From NCBI GenBank assembly GCA_017302015.1, contig JAFLEE010000002.1, positions 4,301 through 68,300 on the forward strand: a stretch of 64,000 nt of DNA, in the 5' to 3' direction. Source of the stretch: Spirochaetota bacterium. GTDB taxonomy: Bacteria; Spirochaetota; UBA12135; COTS27; JAFLEE01. Shown in pieces: positions 49,407-58,436 of this stretch; the stretch's first letter is position 1; each line of letters opens with the position of its first letter. Position numbers and translations under genes: made by a program. The notes below the pieces were generated by a model. That model made no database searches and was not told where the DNA came from. It was given only the letters and a program-made list of their open reading frames with translations.

Positions 49407-50911
49407 CTCGGGGAAAGTCCGAGCAGTTTTTCCGCGCGTCGCGCGAGTTCCTCGAGCCTCTGGGGCACCCGGTTGGTCTCCCGGAGGTTGAACCAGGGGA
49501 GCGCGTTGGTATAGGTATCGGGGGTGATCGCCTGGGCCCAGGTGAGCGCGCGCCGGTAAAGGTTCGTGGCGCCGATGAGGTCCCCGGTGGAGGCCACGAG
49601 TTCGCCCCGGGTGAGTTGGAGCAGGGGGTTTCGGTCATCGAGTTCGATCGCCCTCGCGATGCGTGAGAGGGAGAGGCGCCGCACCTCCTGGTTCGTATCG
49701 CCGATGGCCGCGCACACGAAGTTATTGAGGAAGAGCGGGTCTTGCTGGCCGAAATTCGTGGCGACCTGGTTGAGTTCGCTGAACCACCGGTAGGCGCGCG
49801 GGTTGTTCTGGAGTTTGAGTTCCGCGAGGCCGAGGGTGTAGTAGACCCGGGGATCGGGCCAATGGCGCAGGGAATCCTCCAGGGCCATCACCGCGTTGGG
49901 CCAGCGTTCCAGGGCCAAATAGATGAGGCCCTGGTTGAAGCGGGCCGGGCCCGTGGAAAGCGGGTCGCGGGCGGCCTCATCAAGGCGCTCCAGGGCGCGC
50001 TGCAGCACCCCTTCGTCGGCGGGAAGTTCTTCGAGGGTCGGAAGGCGGTCGCGGCCCAATGGGTCGCGAAGGGCCAAGGAGGAGACGGCGAGTTGGATGA
50101 GGCCGTTTCCGGGGGACACGAGGAGGGATTCCCGGCGGCGGTTCTCCACCAGGTAGCGCTGGAGGGCGAACCAACGCCGCTCGTCGTTGGTGGCCGCCTG
50201 GAACTCGGCGGCGAGCATGCGGTCGGCCCAATGGGCCTCGTCGGGGAACCGATTGGCCTCGAGGGCGGTACGGGCGCGGCGGAGATCGCCCTCGAGGAGG
50301 TAGAACACGCCCATATTCACGCGGAACTCCGCGGTCGGGACGTAACCGTTCGTATAGTAGGGGTGGTAGGCGCGATAGAAGGCCCTCCAGCGGAGTTCTT
50401 CCGCCGGCCCCTCCCCCGTGGCGGGCGCGATCTGCAGGAGGTAGCGGTCCATCGTCAGCGCCCGGTCGAAGGCGTCCACGGAAAGGGGCGATTTCCGGCC
50501 TTCCCAACTATCGAGGGAGGCTTCCTTCAGCATGCGCAGGTCGAGGCGCAGGAGTTCCCGGTACAGGCGGAAGGCGTCGAGGCGCCGCTCCCACGGCGCC
50601 TCGAGGAAGTACTGGTCGGCGGCGAGGAGGAGGATTTCGCTGGTTTGGGACGGATCGCCGGAGAGGAGGTTGGTGAGGGAAACGAGGGCGTCCGCCAGGG
50701 CGGTGTTCGTCTCCCGCATCGCGCGCACCCGCGGGGCGGCCCAATCCATATTCGAGTAGGCGGTGAATTGGCGGATGAAGAGGGTATTGGACTGGAACTG
50801 CTCCCGCAGGCGCAGGATGCGGTCGAGGTTGCCGGCCCGGTCGGATAGGGAGGGCTCCTGCGCCGCGAGGAAGGCCGAGGCCGCCAGGAACAGGAGCGCG
50901 GCCCGCTTCAT
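49403..50911 (-). CDS. Secreted TPR-rich protein
   Basis: A 502-residue protein with a signal peptide (KRAALLFLAASAFLAAQ) and helical repeats of TPR character across its length (for example ALEDSLRHWPDPRVYYTLGLAELKLQNNPRAYRWFSELN). No enzyme motif is visible. ATG 50911 overlaps the lptF stop by 4 nt. Location after lptF makes a role in the envelope plausible but unproven. Confidence 0.8.
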   Translation of the reverse strand: MKRAALLFLAASAFLAAQEPSLSDRAGNLDRILRLREQFQSNTLFIRQFTAYSNMDWAAPRVRAMRETNTALADALVSLTNLLSGDPSQTSEILLLAADQYFLEAPWERRLDAFRLYRELLRLDLRMLKEASLDSWEGRKSPLSVDAFDRALTMDRYLLQIAPATGEGPAEELRWRAFYRAYHPYYTNGYVPTAEFRVNMGVFYLLEGDLRRARTALEANRFPDEAHWADRMLAAEFQAATNDERRWFALQRYLVENRRRESLLVSPGNGLIQLAVSSLALRDPLGRDRLPTLEELPADEGVLQRALERLDEAARDPLSTGPARFNQGLIYLALERWPNAVMALEDSLRHWPDPRVYYTLGLAELKLQNNPRAYRWFSELNQVATNFGQQDPLFLNNFVCAAIGDTNQEVRRLSLSRIARAIELDDRNPLLQLTRGELVASTGDLIGATNLYRRALTWAQAITPDTYTNALPWFNLRETNRVPQRLEELARRAEKLLGLSPR

Positions 50912-52269
50912 TCCCGGCCCTTCTTGATGAACACCGCGAGCCCCGCGATGAAGAGGATGATATTGGGCAGCCACATGGAGAGGCGGGCGTCCATGATGCG
51001 CTTATTGCCGAGGGTCTCCCCCAGGGTCATGAGGGCGTAGTAGATGAAGATGATGAGCACGGCGCTGCCGAAGCTGATGCCGCGCCCGCTGCGCGCGAAG
51101 GAGATGCCCAGCGGCATGCCCAGGAAGACGAAGACGAGGCAGGCCGCGGGGATGGAGTACTTCTTGTGGTATTCGATCCACAGGTCGGGGGAGACGGGCA
51201 CGTGGGCCTTCTCCCTCTGGCGGATCACCTTGATGAGGTCGACCACGCTGAGTTCCCGGGGCGATTTATCGTTGGGATTGTAGTCGGGCTTCGTCACCTG
51301 GTTGTAGATGTTGAGCGCGGTCTCCTGGAAGACGATGTGCTGGATGTCGTCGAAGTTCGTCTCGCCGAGCTCGAGGCTGCGGCCCCGACGGAGGTCGAGG
51401 GTGATGAGGGGCGAGTTGAGGGTGTTGTTCAACCACTCCCCCGTCGAGGCGTAGAGCAGTTTCACCTTGCCGGCGGCCCGGTCGCGCTCGTAGATGAACA
51501 CCGACTGCATGACCTTGCCGTCGTCGCTGACGCCGAGGGTGGAGATCTTCTTATCGGTATGGGGCAGGTCGGTGAAGACGCGATCCTGGAGGAGGATGCC
51601 CGGGTTCGAATAGACGACCGCCTTGTAGAGCATCTTATAGCGGAAATTGGTCTCGGGCATGACCCAATTGATGAACCAGAAGAGGCCGATGGTGACGAGG
51701 ATGCCCAGGAGGGCGGAGGGGGCGAAGATCGACAGCAGCGAGATGCGGTTGGCCCGCATGGCGATGATCTCCGAACTCGTGGAGAGCTTGCCGAAGGTCG
51801 CCAGCATCCCGAACAGCACGCCCATGGGCACGGTGATGGCCGCCGTGAAGGGGAGCATGTAGAGGAAAAGCTGGAGGGTGATGGAAAGCGGCGTGGCCTT
51901 CTCCATGGTGAGCTGGACGAGTTCCCCGATCTTCTGCAGCGCGAAGACCAGGGTGAAAAAGAGGGTGCCGACGAGGAACGGACCGAAGGATTCCTTGAGG
52001 ATATAGCCCTGGATGATGCGGAGGCGGAAGGCCATGGCGAAGAAATCGCGCAGGCGCTCGGAGGCGGCCCGGGCGAGTTCCCGGGGAGCCGGGGGATTCT
52101 TCAGGAACCCGACGATGGCGCGCGCGGCGGCGCGAAAGCGCCCCGGAAGGGCCCGAAGCGCGGCGGCGGCCCAGGACGCGAAACGCAGGGAGGCCGCCCC
52201 GGCGGCGCGGGAAATATGCGCGAGGCGGCGGGCGGCGGCGGAAAACCGGTGGGCGAATCGGCCCGTCAT
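50908..52269 (-). CDS. lptF: LptF/LptG-type LPS export permease
   Basis: A 453-residue membrane protein of the YjgP/YjgQ family: LRIIQGYILKESFGPFLVGTLFFTLVFALQKIGELV (first helix), EIIAMRANRISLLSIFAPS (cytoplasmic coupling segment), a periplasmic jellyroll region, and LGMPLGISFARSGRGISFGSAVLIIFIYYALMTLGE near the end. It would form the LPS ABC exporter with LptB and a second permease. Residues 1-80 are an unusual Ala/Arg-rich cytoplasmic extension; a later ATG at 52035 would remove it, but it lacks a ribosome site. Starts 4 nt after the proC stop. Confidence 0.9.
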   Translation of the reverse strand: MTGRFAHRFSAAARRLAHISRAAGAASLRFASWAAAALRALPGRFRAAARAIVGFLKNPPAPRELARAASERLRDFFAMAFRLRIIQGYILKESFGPFLVGTLFFTLVFALQKIGELVQLTMEKATPLSITLQLFLYMLPFTAAITVPMGVLFGMLATFGKLSTSSEIIAMRANRISLLSIFAPSALLGILVTIGLFWFINWVMPETNFRYKMLYKAVVYSNPGILLQDRVFTDLPHTDKKISTLGVSDDGKVMQSVFIYERDRAAGKVKLLYASTGEWLNNTLNSPLITLDLRRGRSLELGETNFDDIQHIVFQETALNIYNQVTKPDYNPNDKSPRELSVVDLIKVIRQREKAHVPVSPDLWIEYHKKYSIPAACLVFVFLGMPLGISFARSGRGISFGSAVLIIFIYYALMTLGETLGNKRIMDARLSMWLPNIILFIAGLAVFIKKGRE

Positions 52270-52273
52270 GGGG

Positions 52274-53074
52274 TCAGCCAAGTTCCTCCGCGCGCTTCGT
52301 GGCGGCGGCGACGGCTCGGAAGAGCGCGCTGCGCAATCCGCCGGCCTCGAGGGCTTCCAGGGCGGCGATGGTGGTTCCCCCCGGGGAGGTGACCTGGTCT
52401 TTGAGCACGGCGGGGTGGAGGCCGCTGTCGCGAACCAATTCGGCGGCGCCGCGCACGGTCTCGAGGGCGAGGGTTTGGGCGATGTCGCGGGGCAACCCTT
52501 GGCGGACCCCCGCATCGGCGAGGGCCTCGATGAAGAGGAACACATAGGCCGGGCCGGACCCGGACACCGCCGTGACGGCGTTCATGAGTTTTTCATCGAC
52601 CACCAGGCTCCGCCCCGCCGCCGCGAAGAGCGCCCCGACGCGTTCCCGATCGGCGGCGGCGACGTTCGCGGAAAAGGCGATGGCCGAAACCCCGGCGCCG
52701 ACGCGGGCCGGGGTGTTGGGCATGGCGCGCGCCACGGGGTTCGCCGCGGGGGCGAGAAGGGCCTGGATCTTCTGGATCGAGACGCCCGCGGCGATGGAGA
52801 CGAGCAGCGTCTGCGGCCCCAGGTGGGGTTTAAGCTCGGCGAGCAGGCCGGGGAGGTGCTGGGGTTTCACGGCCAGGAACAGGACTCGGCTGTGGGCGGC
52901 CAGGTCGGCGGGATCCTTCGCCCGGCGGGCGCCGATTTCGCGGCGGAACGCCTCGGCCCGCTCGTCGGAGGGCTCGAGGAAAAGGAGTTCCTCGGCGCGC
53001 AGGAGGCCCTTCCGGACCATCGCCCCCGCCAGGGCGGAACCCATGGCGCCGATGCCGGCGAATCCGGTGCTCAC
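52274..53074 (-). CDS. proC: Pyrroline-5-carboxylate reductase
   Basis: A 266-residue NAD(P)H enzyme making the last step of proline synthesis. GFAGIGAMGSALAGAMVRKG is the dinucleotide-binding loop, LFLAVKPQHLPGLLAEL and VARAMPNTPARVGAGVSAI follow, and the C-terminal domain has AVSGSGPAYVFLFIEALADAGVRQGLPRD and DQVTSPGGTTIAALEALE. The start is GTG 53074, overlapping the cheW stop (GTGA). Confidence 0.95.
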   Translation of the reverse strand: MSTGFAGIGAMGSALAGAMVRKGLLRAEELLFLEPSDERAEAFRREIGARRAKDPADLAAHSRVLFLAVKPQHLPGLLAELKPHLGPQTLLVSIAAGVSIQKIQALLAPAANPVARAMPNTPARVGAGVSAIAFSANVAAADRERVGALFAAAGRSLVVDEKLMNAVTAVSGSGPAYVFLFIEALADAGVRQGLPRDIAQTLALETVRGAAELVRDSGLHPAVLKDQVTSPGGTTIAALEALEAGGLRSALFRAVAAATKRAEELG

Positions 53075-53538
53075 GCGCCCACCGCCGCTCTCCGATCTCC
53101 GATCTCGAAATCGAGGATGCCGTCGAGGCTGAGGATGACGAGGTAGGAGGCCGTGCCGTCTTCGCTCTTTTCCTTGGCCACCTTGTCGATGTATTTGTCC
53201 CCGACGGTCTCGAGGATGAGGGGCGGGGCTTGGATGAGTTCGGCTTCCAGGTGCTTCACTTGGCGGATATCATCCACCACGAAGCCGCACTTCACCCCGC
53301 CGGATTGGGCGACGAGGACCTTTCGTTTGCCGTCTTCGGTCTCTTCGGCCGGGGGGAGGCCGATGCGCAGGCGGAGGTTGATGATGGGCAGCACCTCGCC
53401 CCGGAGGGATTGGACCCCCTCGAAGAACGGTGGCGCATCTGGGAGCGGTTCGGCCCGGGGCATCTCGACGATCTCCTTCACCACCTCGATGGGGAAGGCA
53501 TATTCATGCTCTCGAAGGATGAAGGTGACGACTTGCAT
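53071..53538 (-). CDS. cheW: CheW-like chemotaxis adaptor
   Basis: A 155-residue CheW domain: QVVTFILREHEYAFPIEVVKEIVEMPRAEPLPDAPPFFEGVQSLRGEVLPIINLRLRIGLP, then VLVAQSGGVKCGFVVDDIRQVKHLE. Such proteins bridge receptors to the CheA kinase. A short insert (KVAKEKSEDGTAS) lies before the last strand. GGAGG precedes ATG 53538 and a TATACT box lies just upstream. First gene of the nine-gene array; no cheA or receptor is in view. Confidence 0.92.
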   Translation of the reverse strand: MQVVTFILREHEYAFPIEVVKEIVEMPRAEPLPDAPPFFEGVQSLRGEVLPIINLRLRIGLPPAEETEDGKRKVLVAQSGGVKCGFVVDDIRQVKHLEAELIQAPPLILETVGDKYIDKVAKEKSEDGTASYLVILSLDGILDFEIGDRRAAVGA

Positions 53539-53564
53539 GGTTTTTCGCCTCCAGAGTCGGTTTT

Positions 53565-53570
53565 AGTATA
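53565..53570 (-). promoter_or_regulatory. -10 box of the cheW operon
   Basis: TATACT on the minus strand, followed by GGAGG and the ATG at 53538. This is the only promoter seen for the nine-gene minus-strand array. Confidence 0.45.
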
Positions 53571-53688
53571 TTATGGAAGGAAGCCCCTCCGTAGGTACCT
53601 TTTCTCCCCGAGCGATCCGAGGCCGCAGCCCGTTTTCCACCGCGGTTCCCCATCGGGAGGCCCCTCGGATAGTAAATTCAGACCCCCC

Positions 53689-55512
53689 ATGGCGTTCGAC
53701 GATACCTTCAAGGAACAACTCAAAGACCGGGTCGATCTCGCCGCCATCATCGGCGAGCGCATCACCGTGCAGAAAAAGGGCACCCGTTACCTCGCGCTCT
53801 GCCCCTTCCATAACGACCACCACCCTTCCATGAACATCGACCCGAACCGGGGGTTCTTCAAGTGCTTCGCCTGCGGCAAGGGAGGGGATGTTTTCACCTT
53901 CCTCATGGACTACGACCACCTCTCATTCCCCGAGTCGGTGAAATACCTCGCGGAACGCTACGGCATCCCCCTCCCGGAGGACCACGAGCGGGCCTTCAAG
54001 CGCGCGGACGAAACCCTGCCCCTGAAGGATATGAACGCCTTCGCGGCCACCGTCTTCCACGAATACCTGCTGCGCCATAAGGACGGCCATCCGGGCCGCG
54101 CCTACCTGAAGAGCCGCGGCATCGGCAAGGAAGTGGCGCTGCGCTACCGCCTCGGCTACGCCCCCCCCGAGTTCCGCTTCATGGAGCGGTTCATCCGCGC
54201 CAAGGGCTTCGACCCCAAGTATTTCCAGGAGAGCGGCCTCTTCTACTTCAAGGACGGGCGGCCGCTTGATTTCTTCCGGGGACGGCTGATGTTCCCCATC
54301 ACCAACGAGCGCGGCGAGGTGCTGGGCTTCGGCGGCCGCGTGCTCGGGCAGGGGGAGCCGAAATACCTCAACACCAGCGAGACCCCGCTCTTCAAGAAGA
54401 AGACCGTGCTCTACGGCCTCCACACCGCCCTGAAGGAATTGGCCCATTCCAAGACCGTCTACGTCACCGAGGGCTATCTCGACGTCATCGCCTGCCAAGA
54501 GGCCGGGTTGGCCGCCGTGGCCCCCCTCGGCACCGCGCTCACCGAAGAGCAATTGCTGAAGCTCAAGCGCTACGGGGAAACCATCGTGCTCCTGTTCGAC
54601 GGGGACGGCGCCGGCATGCGGGCCGCCGAGCGGGCGTCGCTCATCTGCATCGAACTCGCGGTGAAAGCCGAGGTGGTGCTGCTGCCCGACGGGCAAGACC
54701 CCTTCGAGTTCGCCGCCGAGCATGGGAACGAGGCCCTCAAGCAGTTCGCCCAGGAAAAGCGCGTCGATGTCTACTCGTTCCTCCTCGACCGGCGCATCCC
54801 CAAGCATCCGCTTTCCCCGGCGGATAAATCGGCCCTGGCCAAGGATTTCGCGGCGCTCCTGGTGCGTATCAGAGACGGGGCGGTGATGGCCGATTACAAG
54901 AACCGCATCGCGGCGGCCTTGGGCCTCGACGCCTCCCATTTCGACCATATGGCCAAGGCCCCGCCCATGCGCGAGAAGCCCAAGCCCGTCTACGAGAACG
55001 CCCGCCTCACGAAGGTGGAGCGCGATTTCGTGCTGATGCTCTGCGATAACCCCCGGCACATCGCCCGGGCGGCCACCCTCATCCGCCCCGAGCACCTCAC
55101 CGACAAGGGCGCGGGGTTCATCTACACGAAGCTCCTCGAGGTGCGGCACAAGGCCGACCTCTCGTTCACCGATATCCTGGAACTCTTCCCCCAGCCCGAG
55201 ATCCGCGATTACCTCGAACGAAAGATCCTGGGGAGCGACCTCTTCCAATCCTTCCGGGTTCCCGCGGTGGAGGAGAAGGACGCCAAAAAGGCCGAGGCCC
55301 AGAGGCTGGACATCGAAAAATCCATCAATCAGGCCGTCGACGAGTACTTGTGCAAGCTCAAACTCGAGATCCTGGGCCGCCAAAAGTCCGAGGTCCAGGG
55401 TCGGCTCTCCGATGCCATGGGCGCCGGGAACGATGGCGAGGTGAACGCCCTCCAGGAGGAGTTCCTGCGCCTCGCCGGCGAGATGCAGCACCTGAAAAAC
55501 CACCGGGAATAG
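53689..55512 (+). CDS. dnaG: DNA primase
   Basis: A 607-residue primase. The zinc-binding domain is ALCPFHNDHHPSMNIDPNRGFFKCFACGKGGDVFTFLMDYDHLSF (three Cys and one His). The TOPRIM core follows: VYVTEGYLDVIACQEAGLAAVAPLGTALTEEQ and VLLFDGDGAGMRAAERA. The C-terminal helicase-binding region is divergent, as is usual. ATG 53689 is placed just before the conserved LKDRVDLAAIIGERITVQKKG; it has no Shine-Dalgarno. rpoD, often downstream, is not here. Confidence 0.95.
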   Translation: MAFDDTFKEQLKDRVDLAAIIGERITVQKKGTRYLALCPFHNDHHPSMNIDPNRGFFKCFACGKGGDVFTFLMDYDHLSFPESVKYLAERYGIPLPEDHERAFKRADETLPLKDMNAFAATVFHEYLLRHKDGHPGRAYLKSRGIGKEVALRYRLGYAPPEFRFMERFIRAKGFDPKYFQESGLFYFKDGRPLDFFRGRLMFPITNERGEVLGFGGRVLGQGEPKYLNTSETPLFKKKTVLYGLHTALKELAHSKTVYVTEGYLDVIACQEAGLAAVAPLGTALTEEQLLKLKRYGETIVLLFDGDGAGMRAAERASLICIELAVKAEVVLLPDGQDPFEFAAEHGNEALKQFAQEKRVDVYSFLLDRRIPKHPLSPADKSALAKDFAALLVRIRDGAVMADYKNRIAAALGLDASHFDHMAKAPPMREKPKPVYENARLTKVERDFVLMLCDNPRHIARAATLIRPEHLTDKGAGFIYTKLLEVRHKADLSFTDILELFPQPEIRDYLERKILGSDLFQSFRVPAVEEKDAKKAEAQRLDIEKSINQAVDEYLCKLKLEILGRQKSEVQGRLSDAMGAGNDGEVNALQEEFLRLAGEMQHLKNHRE

Positions 55513-55569
55513 CCCCTTTCGGAGACCCGCCCGGGGAAGGGATAATGGGGGATCCACCCGGGATTCAAG

Positions 55570-56196
55570 ATGCCAACCAAACCGCCCCTTTGCTGCTGCG
55601 ACCTCGAGGGGGTATTCACCCCCGAGGTCTGGATCGCCGTGCACCACGCCACCGGCATCCCCGAATTGAAACTCACCACCCGCGACGTGAAGGATTACGA
55701 CGAACTCATGCGGATGCGCCTGGGCGTACTCGACCGCCATGGCGTCACCCTGGGGAAGATCCAGGAAGTGATCGAGGGGATGGATCTCCTCCCCGGTGCC
55801 CGGGCCTTCCTCGACCGCCTCCGGGGGGCCATGCAGGTGGTGATCCTCTCCGATACCTACTACGAATTCGGCATGCCCTTCATGCGCAAACTCGGCCTGC
55901 CCACGCTCCTCTGCCATACCCTCGAGACCGATGAGGCGGGGCGCATCACCGGCTACCACCTGCGCAGCCGCGACAGCAAGCGCGAAGCCGTGGCGGCGTT
56001 CCAGGGCCTGGGGTTCCGCGTCGTGGCGATGGGCGATAGTTACAACGACACCACCATGCTGCGCGCCGCCGATCGGGGTTTCCTCTTCCACGCCCCCGAG
56101 AACGTGAAGAAGGATTTTCCCGATCTCGAGGCCACCGACGATTATGAGGTGCTCCTCGGGAAACTCCTGGCCGCGGCCGGCCTCGCGAAGCCCTGA
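55570..56196 (+). CDS. thrH: ThrH: phosphoserine phosphatase / homoserine phosphotransferase
   Basis: A 208-residue HAD enzyme close to Pseudomonas ThrH. The nucleophile motif is DLEGVFTPEVW (D-x-E instead of D-x-D, as in ThrH), followed by TTRDVKDYDELMRMRLGVLDRHG, VVILSDTYYEFGMPFMRKLGLPTLLCH, and AMGDSYNDTTMLRAADRGFLFHAPENV. The family can move phosphate from phosphoserine to homoserine, linking serine and threonine synthesis. A GATAAT box lies about 25 nt before the ATG; there is no ribosome site. Confidence 0.92.
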   Translation: MPTKPPLCCCDLEGVFTPEVWIAVHHATGIPELKLTTRDVKDYDELMRMRLGVLDRHGVTLGKIQEVIEGMDLLPGARAFLDRLRGAMQVVILSDTYYEFGMPFMRKLGLPTLLCHTLETDEAGRITGYHLRSRDSKREAVAAFQGLGFRVVAMGDSYNDTTMLRAADRGFLFHAPENVKKDFPDLEATDDYEVLLGKLLAAAGLAKP

Positions 56197-56203
56197 GGCC
56201 GCC

Positions 56204-57493
56204 ATGAAGATCCTCCCCCCGCTGGCATGCGCGCTCCTCCTCGGGTGGGCTCCCGCCTCGGATATCCCCCCGAGGTTCGAGGCCGTCTCCCCGTTCGACG
56301 GGGGGTTGGCCGCCGTGAAACTCGAGAACCGTTGGGGCCTCCTCGACAAGACCGGCCGCGAGATGGTCCTGCCCCGCTATGAACGGGTGGACGCTTTCCA
56401 GGAGGGCCTCGCCTTCGTGAGGTTCGAGGGGAAACTCGGGGTCATCGACCGGACGGCCCGGGAAGTGGTGGCGCCACGTTATGACGAGGCCCAAGGGTAT
56501 TCCGAGGGCTTGGCCTGGGTCAAGCGCGGCGGGAACTGGGGCCTCATCGATCGCAGCGGCAAGGTCGTCGTCTCGCTCCAGTACGAGGAGGCGCGGCCCT
56601 TCCGCGAGGGGTTCGCCCCGGTCAAGGCCGAGGGCCGGTGGGGTTTCATCGATCGGGCCGGGAAGGCCCTCGCGGCGCCCCGCTATGAGCAGGTCGAGGC
56701 TTTCAGCGAGGGATCGGCCCGGGTGAAGCACGGCGGAAAATGGGGGCTCCTCGACCGAAGCGGGAAGCCGCTGGCGGCGTCCCGCTATGACACCATCGGT
56801 CCATGGGCCGAAGGGTTCGCCGTGGTCACGCGCGAGGGCCGCTGCGGCTTCCTCGACCGCACGGGAAAAGAGGGCATGCTCCTCGCCTATGATTCGTTGG
56901 GCGAGCTCCACGAGGGCCTTTCGGTGGCGATCCTCTCCGGGAAATGCGGCGTGGTCGACAAGGGCGGCCAGGCCGTCGTGGCGCCGCGCTACGAGGCCAT
57001 CGGCGCCTTCCAACGGGGCCTGGCCCCGGCGAAACTCAAGGGCATCTGGGGCTATATCGACCGCAGCGGGCGGGAAGCCATCCCCGTCCAGTACGATTTC
57101 GTCGAGGCCTTCGTCGACGGGCTCGCCCGGGTGAAACTCAACGGGAAGATCGGCCTACTCGATCGCAGCGGGAAAGAGATCGCGGCGATCCGCTATGAGG
57201 GGATCGAGGCCTTCAGCCAGAACCTGGCCTGGGCGAAGCTCGGGGGAAAATGGGGGCTGCTCGACCGCTTGGGCCGGGAAATCTTGGCTCCGAAGTACGA
57301 CGACGCGGGGCCGTTTACGGATGGCTTCGCGCCGGTGAAGGCCGGCGATCGTTGGGGCCTGGTGGACCGCAGCGGGCTCGAAGCCGTGGCGCCCCGGTTC
57401 GAGCAGGTGGGGGCCATCCGGGAGGGGTTCCTCGCGGTGCAAGCGGAGGGCAAGTGGGGCTTCCTCGATCTCGCCCCCCTCGTCAAAAAATAG
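56204..57493 (+). CDS. Secreted WG-repeat protein
   Basis: A 429-residue protein with a signal peptide (KILPPLACALLLGWAPA) and twelve tandem repeats of about 34 residues, each of the form FxEGLAxVKxxGKWGLLDRSGKxxxAPRYExVxA. The repeats fill the whole mature protein, giving an extended beta-repeat structure. WG/KWG proteins are surface or periplasmic and of unknown function. GAGG precedes ATG 56204, 7 nt after the thrH stop, so the genes are linked. Confidence 0.9.
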   Translation: MKILPPLACALLLGWAPASDIPPRFEAVSPFDGGLAAVKLENRWGLLDKTGREMVLPRYERVDAFQEGLAFVRFEGKLGVIDRTAREVVAPRYDEAQGYSEGLAWVKRGGNWGLIDRSGKVVVSLQYEEARPFREGFAPVKAEGRWGFIDRAGKALAAPRYEQVEAFSEGSARVKHGGKWGLLDRSGKPLAASRYDTIGPWAEGFAVVTREGRCGFLDRTGKEGMLLAYDSLGELHEGLSVAILSGKCGVVDKGGQAVVAPRYEAIGAFQRGLAPAKLKGIWGYIDRSGREAIPVQYDFVEAFVDGLARVKLNGKIGLLDRSGKEIAAIRYEGIEAFSQNLAWAKLGGKWGLLDRLGREILAPKYDDAGPFTDGFAPVKAGDRWGLVDRSGLEAVAPRFEQVGAIREGFLAVQAEGKWGFLDLAPLVKK

Positions 57494-58420
57494 GTGGAGC
57501 GGCGCCTGAAACCTCTCCTGCTGGCGGCCTTCCTCGCCGCAAGCGGCATCCTCGCGGCCCAGGGGACGAACCGGGAGCGGGCCTTCGCCGATTGGCTCTA
57601 CGAAAGCGGGCGCTACGATGAGGCGTTTTTCCAATACCATCGGGCGGCCTTCTTCGAATCGAATCTCGCGGGGCGCTTCGATGCCCTGCGCGGCGGGTTG
57701 CGCTCGCGCCTTCGGGCGGGGAAAAGCGGGGAATGCCTGGCGGAAATCGCGATCCTCGCCGCGGACCCCGTGCTACGGGGCGACGCCGCGTTCCTCGCCG
57801 ATTGCCGCCTGGCGTCGGCCCGCGCCCTCCTGATGCGCCGCGATTGGACGAACGCCGAAAGAAACGCCGCACTTGTCGCCAATGAGCCCGGGATGGATGA
57901 GCGCCGGCGCGACCACGGTCGGGTTCTCCAGGGCGCGGCCCTCGTCTGGAATACCGAGCCCCAACGCTTGGCCAAGGCCTTTCATGGCCTCGGCGCACCG
58001 ACCGGGGACCCCCGCTTCGCCACCTCGTGGGAGGCGTGGCGAAAGGCGATCCCCGAGGCGCCGCGCCTCAGGGAGACCTCGCCATTCCTGGCGGGGCTTT
58101 GCGCTTTCTTCCTCCCCGGCTCGGGGCATTGGATGAGCGGGGCCGGCCTCGACGGCCTCCAAGCCTTTCTCATCGACGGAACGCTCATCGCGGCGACGGC
58201 GCTCCTCCTCCGGGAAGATCTCTCGAAGGCCTCCGACGCCCCCGGACGCTTCGCGATCACCCTGCCCGTGGGCCTCATCACCCTGTTCATCCACGGGGCC
58301 AACGTGACGGGGGCCGTGCGCGCCAGTCTTCGGGGGAACGAGATGGCGAAGTATCGATTCCGGCTGGGCCTCGCGGCGGGGCTGGATTCCCTCGCGGCCG
58401 GGTTTTCTCTGGACCTCTGA
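57494..58420 (+). CDS. Membrane protein of unknown function with helical repeats
   Basis: A 308-residue protein: signal-like N-terminus (LKPLLLAAFLAASGILAAQ), a central helical-repeat region (ADWLYESGRYDEAFFQYHRAAFFES), and a C-terminal membrane part starting LAGLCAFFLPGSGHWMSGAGLDGLQAFLIDGTLIAATALLLRED. The FLPGSGHWMSG segment resembles the PGxGxxY turn of TM2-like membrane domains. Start GTG 57494 directly abuts the TAG of the WG gene. No specific function can be assigned. Confidence 0.72.
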   Translation: MERRLKPLLLAAFLAASGILAAQGTNRERAFADWLYESGRYDEAFFQYHRAAFFESNLAGRFDALRGGLRSRLRAGKSGECLAEIAILAADPVLRGDAAFLADCRLASARALLMRRDWTNAERNAALVANEPGMDERRRDHGRVLQGAALVWNTEPQRLAKAFHGLGAPTGDPRFATSWEAWRKAIPEAPRLRETSPFLAGLCAFFLPGSGHWMSGAGLDGLQAFLIDGTLIAATALLLREDLSKASDAPGRFAITLPVGLITLFIHGANVTGAVRASLRGNEMAKYRFRLGLAAGLDSLAAGFSLDL

Positions 58421-58436
58421 AGGGGGATCCCGGCGA

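Noticed and set aside
53923-56349. 808-residue minus-strand ORF opposite dnaG and thrH
   Set aside because: It covers three genes in antisense and shows no domain or start signal.
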